In this document: one piece after another, positions 53,353 to 62,625 of the stretch | How the letters are laid out: each line of letters begins with the position of its first letter | Position numbering within the stretch: the stretch's first letter is position 1 | Source of the DNA: Lutispora sp003527145 | GTDB taxonomy: Bacteria; Bacillota; Clostridia; Lutisporales; Lutisporaceae | DNA: 64,000 bases | Reading direction: 5' to 3' | Assembly: GCA_029983695.1 (NCBI GenBank) | Contig: JASBZB010000024.1 | Location: 5,599 to 69,598, forward strand | The notes under the pieces: model-generated | Databases searched by the model: none | What the model was told of the DNA's origin: nothing | What the model saw: only the letters and a program-made list of their open reading frames with translations | Made by a program: the position numbers and the translations under genes

Positions 53353-53994
53353 CTAACCTCCAAGGGTTATATCCTGATGATCGTACCACTCTAATGCGTT
53401 CCAGAAATGTTCGGGCTTAAAATCCGGCCAATAATCATCGATGACATAAAAATCCGAGTAAATGGACTGGACAGGCAAGAATCCGCTGAGCCTACGCCTT
53501 CCTCCCCAGCGTATGATCAAATCTACCCTTGATATATCCTTGGATTTTATATAATCATTTATATTTTTTTTAGTGTTCCTGGCCATCTTCAGGTAGTTCA
53601 AATCCCATTCCCAGCCGTAATTAACCAGGAAATTGACTTTCATTCCGCCGCTGCCGAAGGTTTTCCTTATAGTATAGGGAAGCAATTCTTCGGGAAACAT
53701 GGGGGAGTCGCTGTTGCCGATGACCAGCAAATCCGCATCCTCTTTTGAGAGCATCTCTACAGCGTGTATGCATGCATCGCTAAAGGCTTTCCGCTGCTCT
53801 GCCGGCCTTTTGGTATTATCCACAGTAAAGCCGTAATAGGTCAATTCCTTTACGCCTGACTGCTGACACAGCTTAAAAAGCTCCAGTCCCGGACCGGTTC
53901 CTATCATATATCCCTTTTCCTTGGACATTCCCTTTGATTCCGCCCATCTTCTGTTTCCATCGGGTATTATGCCTATATGCTCAGGTATTCTCAA
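53353..53994 (-). CDS. Divergent undecaprenyl-diphosphate synthase family protein
   Basis: 213 residues, short for the family (about 230-260). HIGIIPDGNRRWA retains the catalytic Asp and the DGNxRWA core. YYGFTVDNTKRPAEQ is conserved. The signature RTGGEQRLSNF is changed to RWGGRRRLSGFLPVQ, and YSEFYF to YSDFYV, followed by WPDF. The altered substrate-site residues suggest a different chain length or substrate. Start TTG 53994 with GAGGTGA upstream. 50 bases after the SEDS gene, probably the same operon. Confidence 0.85.
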   Translation of the reverse strand: MRIPEHIGIIPDGNRRWAESKGMSKEKGYMIGTGPGLELFKLCQQSGVKELTYYGFTVDNTKRPAEQRKAFSDACIHAVEMLSKEDADLLVIGNSDSPMFPEELLPYTIRKTFGSGGMKVNFLVNYGWEWDLNYLKMARNTKKNINDYIKSKDISRVDLIIRWGGRRRLSGFLPVQSIYSDFYVIDDYWPDFKPEHFWNALEWYDHQDITLGG

Positions 53995-54044
53995 ATCAAA
54001 TCACCTCAAGCATATTATTTGCCCGAAATCAATAACTAATCCTT

Positions 54045-55427
54045 TTATTTTTGCTTCTTGATCCCTAGATCGATTATAAGCTTTCCGTCTGCCAAGGTGA
54101 ATATTTGGCTGATGCATGCACCGCTTTTTAACACATCCTTGACCAGGTTCGTTCTCCTATATGCGGACAGCAATAGCCCCGTGAGCATCATATTTACTGC
54201 AAAACCTATGCCCCCATAGGAAACGAAAGGAAGAATGCCATCCATGACTATGACACCGGTATTAGAGAGCATATAAAAGACAATTTGTCCTGTAATAGCT
54301 ACACAACAGGAAAGGGAAAGCAAAAATCCAAATGCATTTTTCTGCTTGGCTGCTACACCAAGCATGCGTATGATCAGGAGGAGCATCACTGAAATTATAG
54401 CTAATCCTGCTATATAGCCTAAGCTTGAGAAAACATAAGTAAGAGTGAAATCTGTTTGCCAGCCCGGCAGCAGCCTATGGATATCCATTCCGGCCATATC
54501 TCCATCCAGCACAGCCTTGCCTAAAGGCCGGGAAGAAGAGATCAACCTTTTTATCATAAGGTGCTGATAACCGCAGCCAAGGGGATCAGCCTCCGGATGC
54601 ATTATAAAGCCGAATCTTCTTGCAAGGGGGCCATATAGTACTGATATACATGCAGCAGTGGCCACTAAGGTTGGAATATACACAATAGCAAGGCCCGCTC
54701 TTTTGCTGCCGCCAAAATAACCCCTGTTTATTGCCGAAGTTAAGATGACCAGGCAGCCGATAGTGAGAAATAAAAGACCGGAAAAGGTCGGAGCCAGAAG
54801 GCACGTGATTGCACCTCCTGTATAAAAAATGCCTGAAATGATAATTCCGAAGTATCCTTTATTTCTGAGGCCATATATCACTCCCGAAAAAGCAGGCATA
54901 AAAAGCAGGGCATAGTAGTAAATATGCCTGTATGCTCCATGAATCCTGCCAAGAATGAAGAAGCCAAGAATTGCAGCAGCCATAAGAGAAAAATATACAA
55001 GCTTTGAATAGCGTCCGAGAAGCATGTAATCGAAAAAGTATGTAAAGGCAAAAGCGGCTATGCCCAAGGGCGCGTATATAAGAAAATTTGTAAATGCCCG
55101 GGCATTATCCGGGGAAACTCCTGATAAGAAGAACTGTACAAATCCTCCGATTCCGGTCAGCACCAGTGCCAATGCGAGTATTGACCATTCGATTTTCGGG
55201 CTATGCGCCTGATTAAGCTGCCGGCCTATCAATACCGGATCTCCCATTTGCTGCAACGCTTTTAGCGCAGCATTTTCATCATCCATACCTTCGGAAATAT
55301 ACTCATCCTTTAAGCAGGCTATATGATCTGAAAGCTCATTTTTTATGCTGCTGTGTACGCTTTTGAAGCGGATTTGACCGCAAACAGCATCTAAAAAATC
55401 TTCCATGCTTCTGTCATATGTTTGCAT
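54045..55427 (-). CDS. SEDS-family protein with N-terminal HAAS-like domain
   Basis: 460 residues. Residues 1-75 (MEDFLDAVCGQIRFKSVHSS, LSDHIACLKDEYISEGMDDE, ALKALQQMGDPVLIGRQLNQ) form the helical prefix domain that usually precedes permeases in PadR-linked operons. Residues 78-440 are an FtsW/RodA/SpoVE-like membrane core with LPGWQTDFTLTYVFSSLGY (Asp at the catalytic position) and GILPFVSYGGIGFAVNM. So a glycan polymerase fused to a regulatory prefix. AGGAGGG lies inside the end of padR; the genes overlap by 14 bases. Confidence 0.9.
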   Translation of the reverse strand: MQTYDRSMEDFLDAVCGQIRFKSVHSSIKNELSDHIACLKDEYISEGMDDENAALKALQQMGDPVLIGRQLNQAHSPKIEWSILALALVLTGIGGFVQFFLSGVSPDNARAFTNFLIYAPLGIAAFAFTYFFDYMLLGRYSKLVYFSLMAAAILGFFILGRIHGAYRHIYYYALLFMPAFSGVIYGLRNKGYFGIIISGIFYTGGAITCLLAPTFSGLLFLTIGCLVILTSAINRGYFGGSKRAGLAIVYIPTLVATAACISVLYGPLARRFGFIMHPEADPLGCGYQHLMIKRLISSSRPLGKAVLDGDMAGMDIHRLLPGWQTDFTLTYVFSSLGYIAGLAIISVMLLLIIRMLGVAAKQKNAFGFLLSLSCCVAITGQIVFYMLSNTGVIVMDGILPFVSYGGIGFAVNMMLTGLLLSAYRRTNLVKDVLKSGACISQIFTLADGKLIIDLGIKKQK

Positions 55428-55758
55428 AGTTCAGCCCTCCTAAAACCTTATTCACTGCCGAAGCATAAGCTTCCCATTCAGCTTTTTTCTCTTGAAGCAA
55501 CTTATGTCCTGACACCGTAAGTCGGTAGTATTTTCTGGGCCTTGTAGTATCTGTCTCAGTATCATAGGATTCTATAATACTCTGCTGCTCTAAAGCATGG
55601 AGTATGGGATACAAGGTGCCTGCTTTCAGTGCAAAGATATTCTGGGAGCGCTTATCCAATTCTTCAATCATTTGATATCCGTACATATCCTCGTTCTGGA
55701 GCAAACCCAGTATCAACATGGTTGTATTGCCTGATACAAGGCTTTTGGAAGCTTTCAT
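55414..55758 (-). CDS. PadR family transcriptional regulator
   Basis: 114 residues. MLILGLLQNEDMYGYQMIEEL, KAGTLYPILHALEQQSIIES and RPRKYYRLTVSGHKLL are the winged-helix PadR signature. ATG 55758 with AGGATGTG upstream. Overlaps the SEDS gene and sits 25 bases from its probable operator. Confidence 0.93.
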   Translation of the reverse strand: MKASKSLVSGNTTMLILGLLQNEDMYGYQMIEELDKRSQNIFALKAGTLYPILHALEQQSIIESYDTETDTTRPRKYYRLTVSGHKLLQEKKAEWEAYASAVNKVLGGLNYANI

Positions 55759-55782
55759 AAAAATCACATCCTAAAAAATATT

Positions 55783-55830
55783 ATATCGATGATCTATATA
55801 TATAATATATAGATCATCGATATATGTCAA
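55783..55830 (-). promoter_or_regulatory. PadR promoter-operator with 19-bp perfect arms
   Basis: ATATCGATGATCTATATAT (55783-55801) is the exact inverse of 55805-55823. On the minus strand TTGACA (55830-55825), 17 bases, TATTAT (55807-55802): the palindrome covers the spacer, -10 and start. PadR proteins bind such ATAT...ATAT palindromes, so this is probably autoregulation of the operon. Confidence 0.88.
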
Positions 55831-55842
55831 TAGTTCCTAAGG

Positions 55843-56730
55843 CTAATATATTTCTACTTTCCCATATTCAAAATTATCCGGAGCACGGCCTATGCGTCCG
55901 CCTTCCTCTACAGTCCATCCATCCATGTGGCACTTGTAATTGAAGCCCCTGTCATCTTTGGCTGTGGCATAGATGACTATGCTGTCGCCAACCTTGCATG
56001 GAATCTTGTAATTTGAAAACATTATATGATACCTGCCGTATTCAGGACTATCCTTCCACTCCATTGGTATTGTGTCAATAAGATTGCTGTTCAACTCTAT
56101 GTTGAGAACTGCTTCTTTTAACGCAGGTGCGTTGCCTTCGCTCCTGAAGTGTTGGACCAATTCGAAGCCATGGCTCATTATAATCCCTTCACTGCCGAAT
56201 CTCATAGATCCTCCCAGAGGACGAGCTTCTATCTGAGCGGCAAACTTCTCAGCAATCGGATAGATGCTTTCCAGCTTTTCTGTTTTTTTGCTCTTGCCAT
56301 CATCGATCACCAAGTCCAGATCTGCCGTATCAAATATTGACAAATTCACCTTTGCAGTAAAAGTTACACCGTCCGCTGTTTCCGCAGGGATGAGCTGAGG
56401 GCTGTCTTTACCGGCCTTTAAAAGGAAGAAAAGCTTTTCATCTTGATTATAAGCTTTGGGCTTTATACTGAGCAGATAATCAACCCTTTTGTCCTTATGT
56501 TCCATATATTCATATTCAAATTCATTTACCAGGCTGGCCTCTTTTTCCAGCATCTCGTCTATTCTATACATGCTGCTGGATACGGTGTTTTGTACGGAAT
56601 GACTGATAGAGTTTACGTTATTTTGCAAGCTTTGGATTTGATTTTTCATTGCCATTAAATCCAAAGCCGTCTTAGCATTCAGCAGCAATGATGCTATGAG
56701 CACTGCTGCTGCCCATTTTGGCAGTTTCAC
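55843..56730 (-). CDS. Membrane-anchored protein of unknown function
   Basis: 295 residues. GTG 56730 is chosen because AAAGGAGG is eight bases upstream; the frame runs on to 56784 without a site. A single N-terminal helix (WAAAVLIASLLLNAKTAL), a coiled coil (about 25-80: MKNQIQSLQNNVNSISHSVQ), then a beta-rich extracellular domain of about 210 residues (YHIMFSNYKIPCKVGDSIVI, ATAKDDRGFNYKCHMDG). No family recognised. It lies next to the padR operator but has its own start; neighbours are envelope genes. Confidence 0.75.
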   Translation of the reverse strand: MKLPKWAAAVLIASLLLNAKTALDLMAMKNQIQSLQNNVNSISHSVQNTVSSSMYRIDEMLEKEASLVNEFEYEYMEHKDKRVDYLLSIKPKAYNQDEKLFFLLKAGKDSPQLIPAETADGVTFTAKVNLSIFDTADLDLVIDDGKSKKTEKLESIYPIAEKFAAQIEARPLGGSMRFGSEGIIMSHGFELVQHFRSEGNAPALKEAVLNIELNSNLIDTIPMEWKDSPEYGRYHIMFSNYKIPCKVGDSIVIYATAKDDRGFNYKCHMDGWTVEEGGRIGRAPDNFEYGKVEIY

Positions 56731-56902
56731 AATGTTGACCTCCTTTATCAAGCGATTTATTCGATTTTCAAGAACAGTGCGCATACAGGGCAGTTCGCAT
56801 CAGCAGGAGATACGCTTGTGTATATTTAGACGTTAATAAAGGCATATTTTCCTCTCGCTTACATTATAACATCAAATTAAAAAAAGTTTCTTTATGAAAA
56901 AG

Positions 56903-56954
56903 CTATATAAGTTGCAATAAATAAGTTGCAAAACTGTCATTCTGAGCGTATGCC
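56903..56954 (+). repeat. 21-bp repeat and TCATTCTGAG fragment
   Basis: 56903-56923 is identical to 28846-28866. AACTGTCATTCTGAGCG (56931 on) is a fragment of the class seen whole at 14621. The 56731-57099 gap holds only these and a short TTAATGCGG direct repeat. Confidence 0.7.
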
Positions 56955-57099
56955 TTTTTAAAACTACAAATGCATTTAATGCGGTATATCTATAAACATT
57001 AATGCGGATAAAAAGGGCATATTATTTTTGCATGGAACTTTTAAAATAGGGAGGCGTCTAATTTAATGCAATTATAGATTAGCATTGGGAGGTGTTTAT

Positions 57100-57981
57100 G
57101 TGAAAAATAGAAAAATTATCATGATTATAGCAACAGCAGCCGTAGTAAGCCTTGCCAGCCTGACTTTTGCAGACCCGGTCATAAAATTGGTCTTAAACGG
57201 ACAGGAATTGAAAACCGATGTTGCACCAATGCCTGCCGATAACAGGGTAATGGTGCCTATGAGAGTGATATCCGAAGCCCTTGGAGCAAAGATAGATTGG
57301 GATGCCAAGACCAATTCCGTCATCATAGATTCAAGCGCATTGGAAGCACAGAAAATGCGCATAAATCTTTTGGAGCAGGCTCTGGAACCTAAAACCCAGC
57401 TCGATGCCATCAATTCATATGCAGAGGCTGTAAAGATGAGAAACGGGGCATGGCAGTACGCCATTATGTCACCGGCGCTTAAGAAAGAGAATTATGAAGG
57501 TTTTGTATCATTCAACTGGGTAACAGGAACATCAAGTCCCTGGATTGAAAGCTGCGAAATAAAAGAGCAGTATAAATCCAATGGAACATTCAGATATGAA
57601 GTGGATTTCACCTGCACAGATTCGACAAACTCAAAATTTGCACAAAAAGTATATGTTACTGTGAAGGAGTTTGATGGGACCTGGCTGATTTCTGCTATTG
57701 AAGGTGTCGACGTAAAGGGCAAAATCACAAAGTTGACCTATGAAGGCAAAAAGCTCAAGAGCATATTTGTAGAAGACGATAAACCTCAAGTTGGCACCTA
57801 CGATAAAGCTACTGTGCTGATAGGGGAGAACACTAAAATATATAAGGGCTATTCAGACGTAGAACTTAAGCCTACTGACCTGAAAGAGGGAATGCAGGTT
57901 GAAGTGGACTTTGTTGACGGTCCTATGATAATGATTTATCCGCCCCAGGCTGAGGCAAAGACAATAAGGGTAATCGAATAA
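57100..57981 (+). CDS. Secreted protein with copper-amine-oxidase N-terminal domain
   Basis: 293 residues. Signal peptide (about 1-21, AAVVSLASLTFADP). The stalk domain Cu_amine_oxidN1 spans about 27-75: LNGQELKTDVAPMPADNRVM, VPMRVISEALGAKIDWDAKT. The rest is a nuclear-transport-factor-like segment (about 90-210) and a short C-terminal beta part. No catalytic oxidase domain; such stalks are probably wall or substrate-binding modules. Start GTG 57100 behind GGGAGGTG. Confidence 0.85.
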   Translation: MKNRKIIMIIATAAVVSLASLTFADPVIKLVLNGQELKTDVAPMPADNRVMVPMRVISEALGAKIDWDAKTNSVIIDSSALEAQKMRINLLEQALEPKTQLDAINSYAEAVKMRNGAWQYAIMSPALKKENYEGFVSFNWVTGTSSPWIESCEIKEQYKSNGTFRYEVDFTCTDSTNSKFAQKVYVTVKEFDGTWLISAIEGVDVKGKITKLTYEGKKLKSIFVEDDKPQVGTYDKATVLIGENTKIYKGYSDVELKPTDLKEGMQVEVDFVDGPMIMIYPPQAEAKTIRVIE

Positions 57982-57993
57982 GAAGAAGAAATC

Positions 57994-58038
57994 AAAGCCG
58001 GTCATGATGAACCTTGATCATCGTTACCGGCTTTTTAA
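57994..58038 (+). terminator. Terminator after the stalk-domain protein
   Basis: AAAGCCGGT (57994-58002) pairs with ACCGGCTTT (58026-58034), inner CATGATGA/TCATCG pairs, then TTAAAT. Confidence 0.85.
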
Positions 58039-58115
58039 ATATATGTATGTACATTTTCCCTTTAGTGGTAATATATATATATACATATATATATCGTTAG
58101 TGAGGAGGGGTTAAT

Positions 58116-59564
58116 TTGAAAAAAGAGATTGAAAAGGTGCTGGGCATGCTGAAGGAGAGGGGGGTGGATTACGGAGACATAAGAGTAGTTGACACCATCA
58201 AAGAATCTATTTCCACTGAGGATCTGAAGGTAGAAAACATCAGCAATTCGAGAAGCCGCGGCGCAGGAATAAGGGTCATCGTGGATGGCTCCTTGGGCTT
58301 TGCAAGCACACAGGATCTAGACAAGCTCATGGATACTGCAAATAATGCGATTGAAATTGCAAAGGCCGGCAGGATACTTCAGAAAGAGAAGGTAGTTTTA
58401 TCTAAAAAAGAAGCAGTGGTGGATGAATATTCTACCCCTATCGCAATTGATCCTTTTACTGTATCTAAAGCTGATAAAATTGAGTTGCTTCTTAATGCAG
58501 AAAGGGCAATGAGGGAAGCCGCAGAGCTGAGCAGAACTATAGCCTCTATGGATTTCCAAAAACAGGAGAAAATATATGCAGATACTGAAGGAAGCTACAT
58601 AGTGCAAAAATTATATGAATCAGGTGCTGGTATAGAGGCCATCGTAAAATCAGATGAGGATTCTCAAACAAGGACCTATCCAAATTCCTTCAGAGGAAAT
58701 CATGCCACGGCAGGCTATGAATATGTATTGTCCTTAAATCTGGTAGAGAATGCAGCAGATATTGCCGTTGAGGCAAGGAAGCTTATTGATGCGGAGGAAT
58801 GCCCATCCGGCTACTATGACATAATAATTGACGGCTCCCAGCTTGCGTTGCAAATACACGAAAGCATAGGCCATGCTGTTGAGCTGGATAGAATTTTCGG
58901 CTCCGAAGCAGCTTTTGCTGGCATGAGCTTTCTTACCCCCGATACCATGAATGAAAACTTCAGATACGGCTCGGATCATGTCAACGTAGTAGCTGATGCC
59001 ACAGTGCCGAGGGGATTGGGAAGCTTCGGCTATGATGATGAAGGCATCAAGGGCCAGAGAACCGTGATCATAGATAAGGGAATATTGAAGAATTATATCA
59101 CATCCAGAGATACTGCAGCGAAAATCGGACTGAGCTCAAATGGGACTAACAGAGCTGACGGATGGTCCAATATTCCGATTGTAAGAATGACAAACATAAG
59201 CCTTTTGCCCGGAGACTATGAGCTTGATGAGCTCATAAAGGGGATAGATAATGGCTTCTACTTTTGCACCAATAAAAGCTGGAGTATTGATGATAAAAGG
59301 CTTAATTTCCAATTTGCCTGTGAGATAGCTCATGAGATAAAGAATGGAAGGCTGACGGGCAAAATATACAAGAACCCTATATATACAGGCATAACTCCAA
59401 AGTTTTGGGGAAGCTGCGATGGTGTTTGCAATGAAAAATACTGGGTTTTATACGGGACTCCCAATTGCGGTAAAGGCCAGCCCATGCAGGTGGCCCATGT
59501 AGGCCATGGAGCTGCCCCTGCAAGATTCAGAAATATAAAGGTAGGTGTCAGGGATGTTGAATAA
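58116..59564 (+). CDS. tldD: TldD metalloprotease subunit
   Basis: 482 residues, PmbA/TldD family. The zinc site HESIGHAVELD lies near residues 248-258; GSFGYDDEGIKGQRTVIIDKG and NGTNRADGWSNIPIVRMTN are typical. With TldE it forms a heterodimer that cleaves unfolded peptides. Start TTG 58116 with GAGGAGGGG. The gap before it has an AT dinucleotide run (58070-58094). Confidence 0.95.
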   Translation: MKKEIEKVLGMLKERGVDYGDIRVVDTIKESISTEDLKVENISNSRSRGAGIRVIVDGSLGFASTQDLDKLMDTANNAIEIAKAGRILQKEKVVLSKKEAVVDEYSTPIAIDPFTVSKADKIELLLNAERAMREAAELSRTIASMDFQKQEKIYADTEGSYIVQKLYESGAGIEAIVKSDEDSQTRTYPNSFRGNHATAGYEYVLSLNLVENAADIAVEARKLIDAEECPSGYYDIIIDGSQLALQIHESIGHAVELDRIFGSEAAFAGMSFLTPDTMNENFRYGSDHVNVVADATVPRGLGSFGYDDEGIKGQRTVIIDKGILKNYITSRDTAAKIGLSSNGTNRADGWSNIPIVRMTNISLLPGDYELDELIKGIDNGFYFCTNKSWSIDDKRLNFQFACEIAHEIKNGRLTGKIYKNPIYTGITPKFWGSCDGVCNEKYWVLYGTPNCGKGQPMQVAHVGHGAAPARFRNIKVGVRDVE

Positions 59565-60885
59565 AAAAGAAGCCTATGATTTGATCGATAAGGTATTGAG
59601 CTATTGCAGCCATTATACTATGGTGACTGTAAATTCACAGGAGGAAGGGCTTACCAGGTTTGCTAATTCCGAGATACATCAAAATGTTTTCAAGGCTGAG
59701 AATTCAGTTGAGATAATCGTATATGAGGGCAAAAAGCAATCAAAGATCTCAACAAATATATTGGATGATGAATCCTTAAGGGAAATGGTGAGGACAGCGG
59801 AAGAAAATTTAAGATATATGCCTGAAGGGGAGTTTGAGATGCCGGTAGTTGCTTCTCCTCTTGAAATTGCATGTGAGGAATACGATGAGGAACTGGAAGG
59901 AAAGTTTGGCATAACCAATAGGGCGGCTCTTATCAAAGCGAGCATTGATACCTTGGACAGCGGCTTTACGGGCTCCGGCGCATTATCCCTGACTAAAACG
60001 GTTATAGCCATTGGCAATAATAAGGGCATAAAAAGATATGCAAGACTAGATTCGGTAAATTTCAACACCGTGGTGACTCATGAGAGCGGACCTTCGGGCT
60101 ATACTGAGTACTCGACGAATAAGGCCGGCAATATGGATGTTATGCAGCTATTCAAAATAGCATACCTTAAGGCAAAATCAGCTCTAAACCCTACATCCAT
60201 AGAGCCCGGCAGCTATACTGTGATCCTGGAGCCTTTAGCGGTGGGAGAACTTCTGAACTATATGAATTACTGCGGTTTTTCGGCCAAATCCGCATACACA
60301 GGCATGAGCTATCTTACGGGCAAGAAAGGACAGAAGGTTTTCGGGGATAACATAAGCATTTATGACGATAAGGATGATGAGAACACATTCAGAATTCCTT
60401 TTGACTTCGAGGGCTATGAGAGGAAGAGGCTGAACATAATCGATAAGGGTGTGGCAAAAGACCTGGCCTATGACACCAAAAGTGCTTTAAGAGAAGGCGT
60501 AGGGACCACAGGGCACAGCATAGGAGACTCGTCTATGGGAGGATTCCCGATAAATCTTGTAATGGAAAATGGGGATAAGAGCATAGAAGAAATCATTAAA
60601 GAAGCCGACAATGCCATTCTTGTTACCAGGTTCCATTATATGAATATAGTAGATCCAAGACAGGCAGTTTTCACCGCTCTTACAAGGGACGGCTTGTATA
60701 TGATAAAAAACGGGCAAATAAGTCATGCTGTAAAAAATATGAGATTTACAGAAAGCATGCTAAAGGTTTTTAACAATGTTTCGGAAATATCCAAGGAAAG
60801 GGTAAAGGTGCCCGGCTTCTTCGGAGTGGTCTATGTGCCTGCACTTAAGATAGAGAACTTTCATTTTACTGGTAAAACCGAGTAA
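59554..60885 (+). CDS. tldE: TldE/PmbA partner subunit
   Basis: 443 residues. Same fold as TldD, without the HExxxH site, as usual for TldE/PmbA: GFSAKSAYTGMSYLTGKKGQ, DDKDDENTFRIPFDFEG, GTTGHSIGDSSMGGFPIN. ATG 59554 overlaps the end of tldD; a GTG at 59545 is also possible. Coupled translation fits an obligate partner. Confidence 0.94.
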   Translation: MLNKKEAYDLIDKVLSYCSHYTMVTVNSQEEGLTRFANSEIHQNVFKAENSVEIIVYEGKKQSKISTNILDDESLREMVRTAEENLRYMPEGEFEMPVVASPLEIACEEYDEELEGKFGITNRAALIKASIDTLDSGFTGSGALSLTKTVIAIGNNKGIKRYARLDSVNFNTVVTHESGPSGYTEYSTNKAGNMDVMQLFKIAYLKAKSALNPTSIEPGSYTVILEPLAVGELLNYMNYCGFSAKSAYTGMSYLTGKKGQKVFGDNISIYDDKDDENTFRIPFDFEGYERKRLNIIDKGVAKDLAYDTKSALREGVGTTGHSIGDSSMGGFPINLVMENGDKSIEEIIKEADNAILVTRFHYMNIVDPRQAVFTALTRDGLYMIKNGQISHAVKNMRFTESMLKVFNNVSEISKERVKVPGFFGVVYVPALKIENFHFTGKTE

Positions 60886-60891
60886 TTAGAT

Positions 60892-61066
60892 AAAGAGGAG
60901 ACGGAGTAACGGAAACCACTAGTGCTTTTTTAGTGATTTCTGTTACTTATCCCAATTCCTCTTTCTGTCATTGTTATAAAAGCCCAGCGGCCTTGTCATC
61001 CTGAGGGCTATGCCCGAAGGATCTAATTTGAAATTCTTCAGTCATAGGCTCCTTCAGAATGGCGGC
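60892..61066 (+). repeat. Two dispersed repeat types after tldE
   Basis: First: an extended hairpin, AAAGAGGA (60892-60899) with TCCTCTTT (60957-60964), and GTAACGGAAACCACT (60906-60920) with AGTGATTTCTGTTAC (60932-60946). Second (60986-61066): CCTTGTCATCCTGAGGG, CGAAGGATCT, CTTCAGAATGGCGGC. The hairpin may end tldE transcription. Confidence 0.75.
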
Positions 61067-61083
61067 ATACACCTTCATATACT

Positions 61084-62481
61084 CTATATTTCCCTCAAGA
61101 AGCAGTTATATGCTCTATAGGTTTCATATAGATCAGCCTTGCTTATAACCTCCCATGGGGCATGCATATTTTGTACAGCAACCCCGCAATCGATTACATC
61201 CATGTTGTAATTTGCCATTATATAAGCTATAGTGCCTCCGCCGCCTTGATCCACCTTGCCCAGCTCAGCGGTTTGCCAGGTGACGCCGTTCTTGTTCATG
61301 ACCCTTCTTATCTCAGCGATGAATTCCGGGTTTGCATCATTGCAGCCCCCTTTACCTCTTGAACCCGTATACTTGTTGAAGGCGATTCCTTTGCCTAAAT
61401 ATGCCGTATTCATTTTATCCGATACACTGGGATAATTCGGATCATGGGCTGCAGATACATCACTGCTCAGCATCTTTGAGCCGGTCAAGCATCTTCTGAG
61501 CTTTATATCGCTATAGCCTTCCTTTAGGGAAATGATTTCGGCCAATGTATTTTCAAAGAACTTGGAATGCATACCACTGGCTCCGACGCTTCCTATTTCT
61601 TCTTTATCCACCAGAATGCATGCTAAGGTTTTTTGGCTGTTGTCAAGCTCTGCAATGGCTCTGAAGGATGTATAGGAGCAGACCCTGTCATCATGTCCAT
61701 ATGCCATTATCATGCTTCTATCCAATCCATAATCTCTGGCCTTTCCTGCCGGTACTATTTCCAGCTCTGCGGAAACAAGATCCTCTTCACAGATATTATA
61801 TTTTTCATTTAAAAGCTTTAATATGTTTTTCTTGACCCTTTCTTTGGCATCCTTGTCTTTAACCGGAATGCTTCCAGCCAGAATATTTAAATCCTCACCT
61901 TCAATTCCCTCATCCATTGTTTTCTTCATCTGATCCTTGGCAAGATGAGGCAGCAGGTCAGAAATACCGATCACAGGGTCGTTATCATCTTCGCCTATAG
62001 AGACTTCTATCTTCTGCCCATTTTCCAATATTATTACGCCATGCATGGCTAAAGGAATTGAAACCCACTGATATTTCTTTATTCCTCCGTAATAATGAGT
62101 CTTGAGCAAGGCCAGATCTGAATCCTCATATAGGGGGTTTTGCTTTAAGTCTAACCTGGGAGAGTCTATATGAGCGCCGAGGATAGCCAATCCATTTTCA
62201 ATATCCTCTTCGCCGATCACATACAACACTATCGCTTTATCCCTGTTGTTTGAATAAACCTTATCCCCTGCTTTCAGCCTGCCGTTGCTTTTGATTATCT
62301 CGTCCAAATTGCGGAAACCCGAAATTTTCGCAAGGCGGATGATTTCTGCGGCGCATTTCCTTTCGGTTTTAGCCTTGGACATAAATTCCCGGTAATCATC
62401 AGCAAAACGAAACACCTGTTTTAAGCTTTCATCATCATATTTGTCCCAGGCTAATTGGGACTTTCTTTCTAAGTTTTCCAT
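61084..62481 (-). CDS. M18 family aminopeptidase
   Basis: 465 residues, aspartyl-aminopeptidase family. Two-zinc ligands: His in GAHIDSPRLD, Asp in YGHDDRVCSY, Glu pair in VDKEEIGSVGASG, Asp in DVSAAHDPNYP and the C-terminal His in NMHAPWEVISKAD. Removes acidic or other N-terminal residues in the cytosol. ATG 62481 behind GGGAGGAG; the 8-codon extension is not supported. Confidence 0.94.
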   Translation of the reverse strand: MENLERKSQLAWDKYDDESLKQVFRFADDYREFMSKAKTERKCAAEIIRLAKISGFRNLDEIIKSNGRLKAGDKVYSNNRDKAIVLYVIGEEDIENGLAILGAHIDSPRLDLKQNPLYEDSDLALLKTHYYGGIKKYQWVSIPLAMHGVIILENGQKIEVSIGEDDNDPVIGISDLLPHLAKDQMKKTMDEGIEGEDLNILAGSIPVKDKDAKERVKKNILKLLNEKYNICEEDLVSAELEIVPAGKARDYGLDRSMIMAYGHDDRVCSYTSFRAIAELDNSQKTLACILVDKEEIGSVGASGMHSKFFENTLAEIISLKEGYSDIKLRRCLTGSKMLSSDVSAAHDPNYPSVSDKMNTAYLGKGIAFNKYTGSRGKGGCNDANPEFIAEIRRVMNKNGVTWQTAELGKVDQGGGGTIAYIMANYNMDVIDCGVAVQNMHAPWEVISKADLYETYRAYNCFLREI

Positions 62482-62625
62482 ATCAATTCTCCTCCCACTC
62501 AACAAAATATGATCACATAAATATTCTAATTCTTTTTATGCATTAAAACAATATTATAATATCACATTCACAAAGCACCCCTTATCTTCATACTATGAAT
62601 AATATGAAGAAAGGCAGGTGCTTTT

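Noticed and set aside
58070..58094. AT dinucleotide run as a possible origin or regulator site
   Set aside because: Simple low-complexity sequence between a terminator and tldD, with no DnaA boxes noticed.
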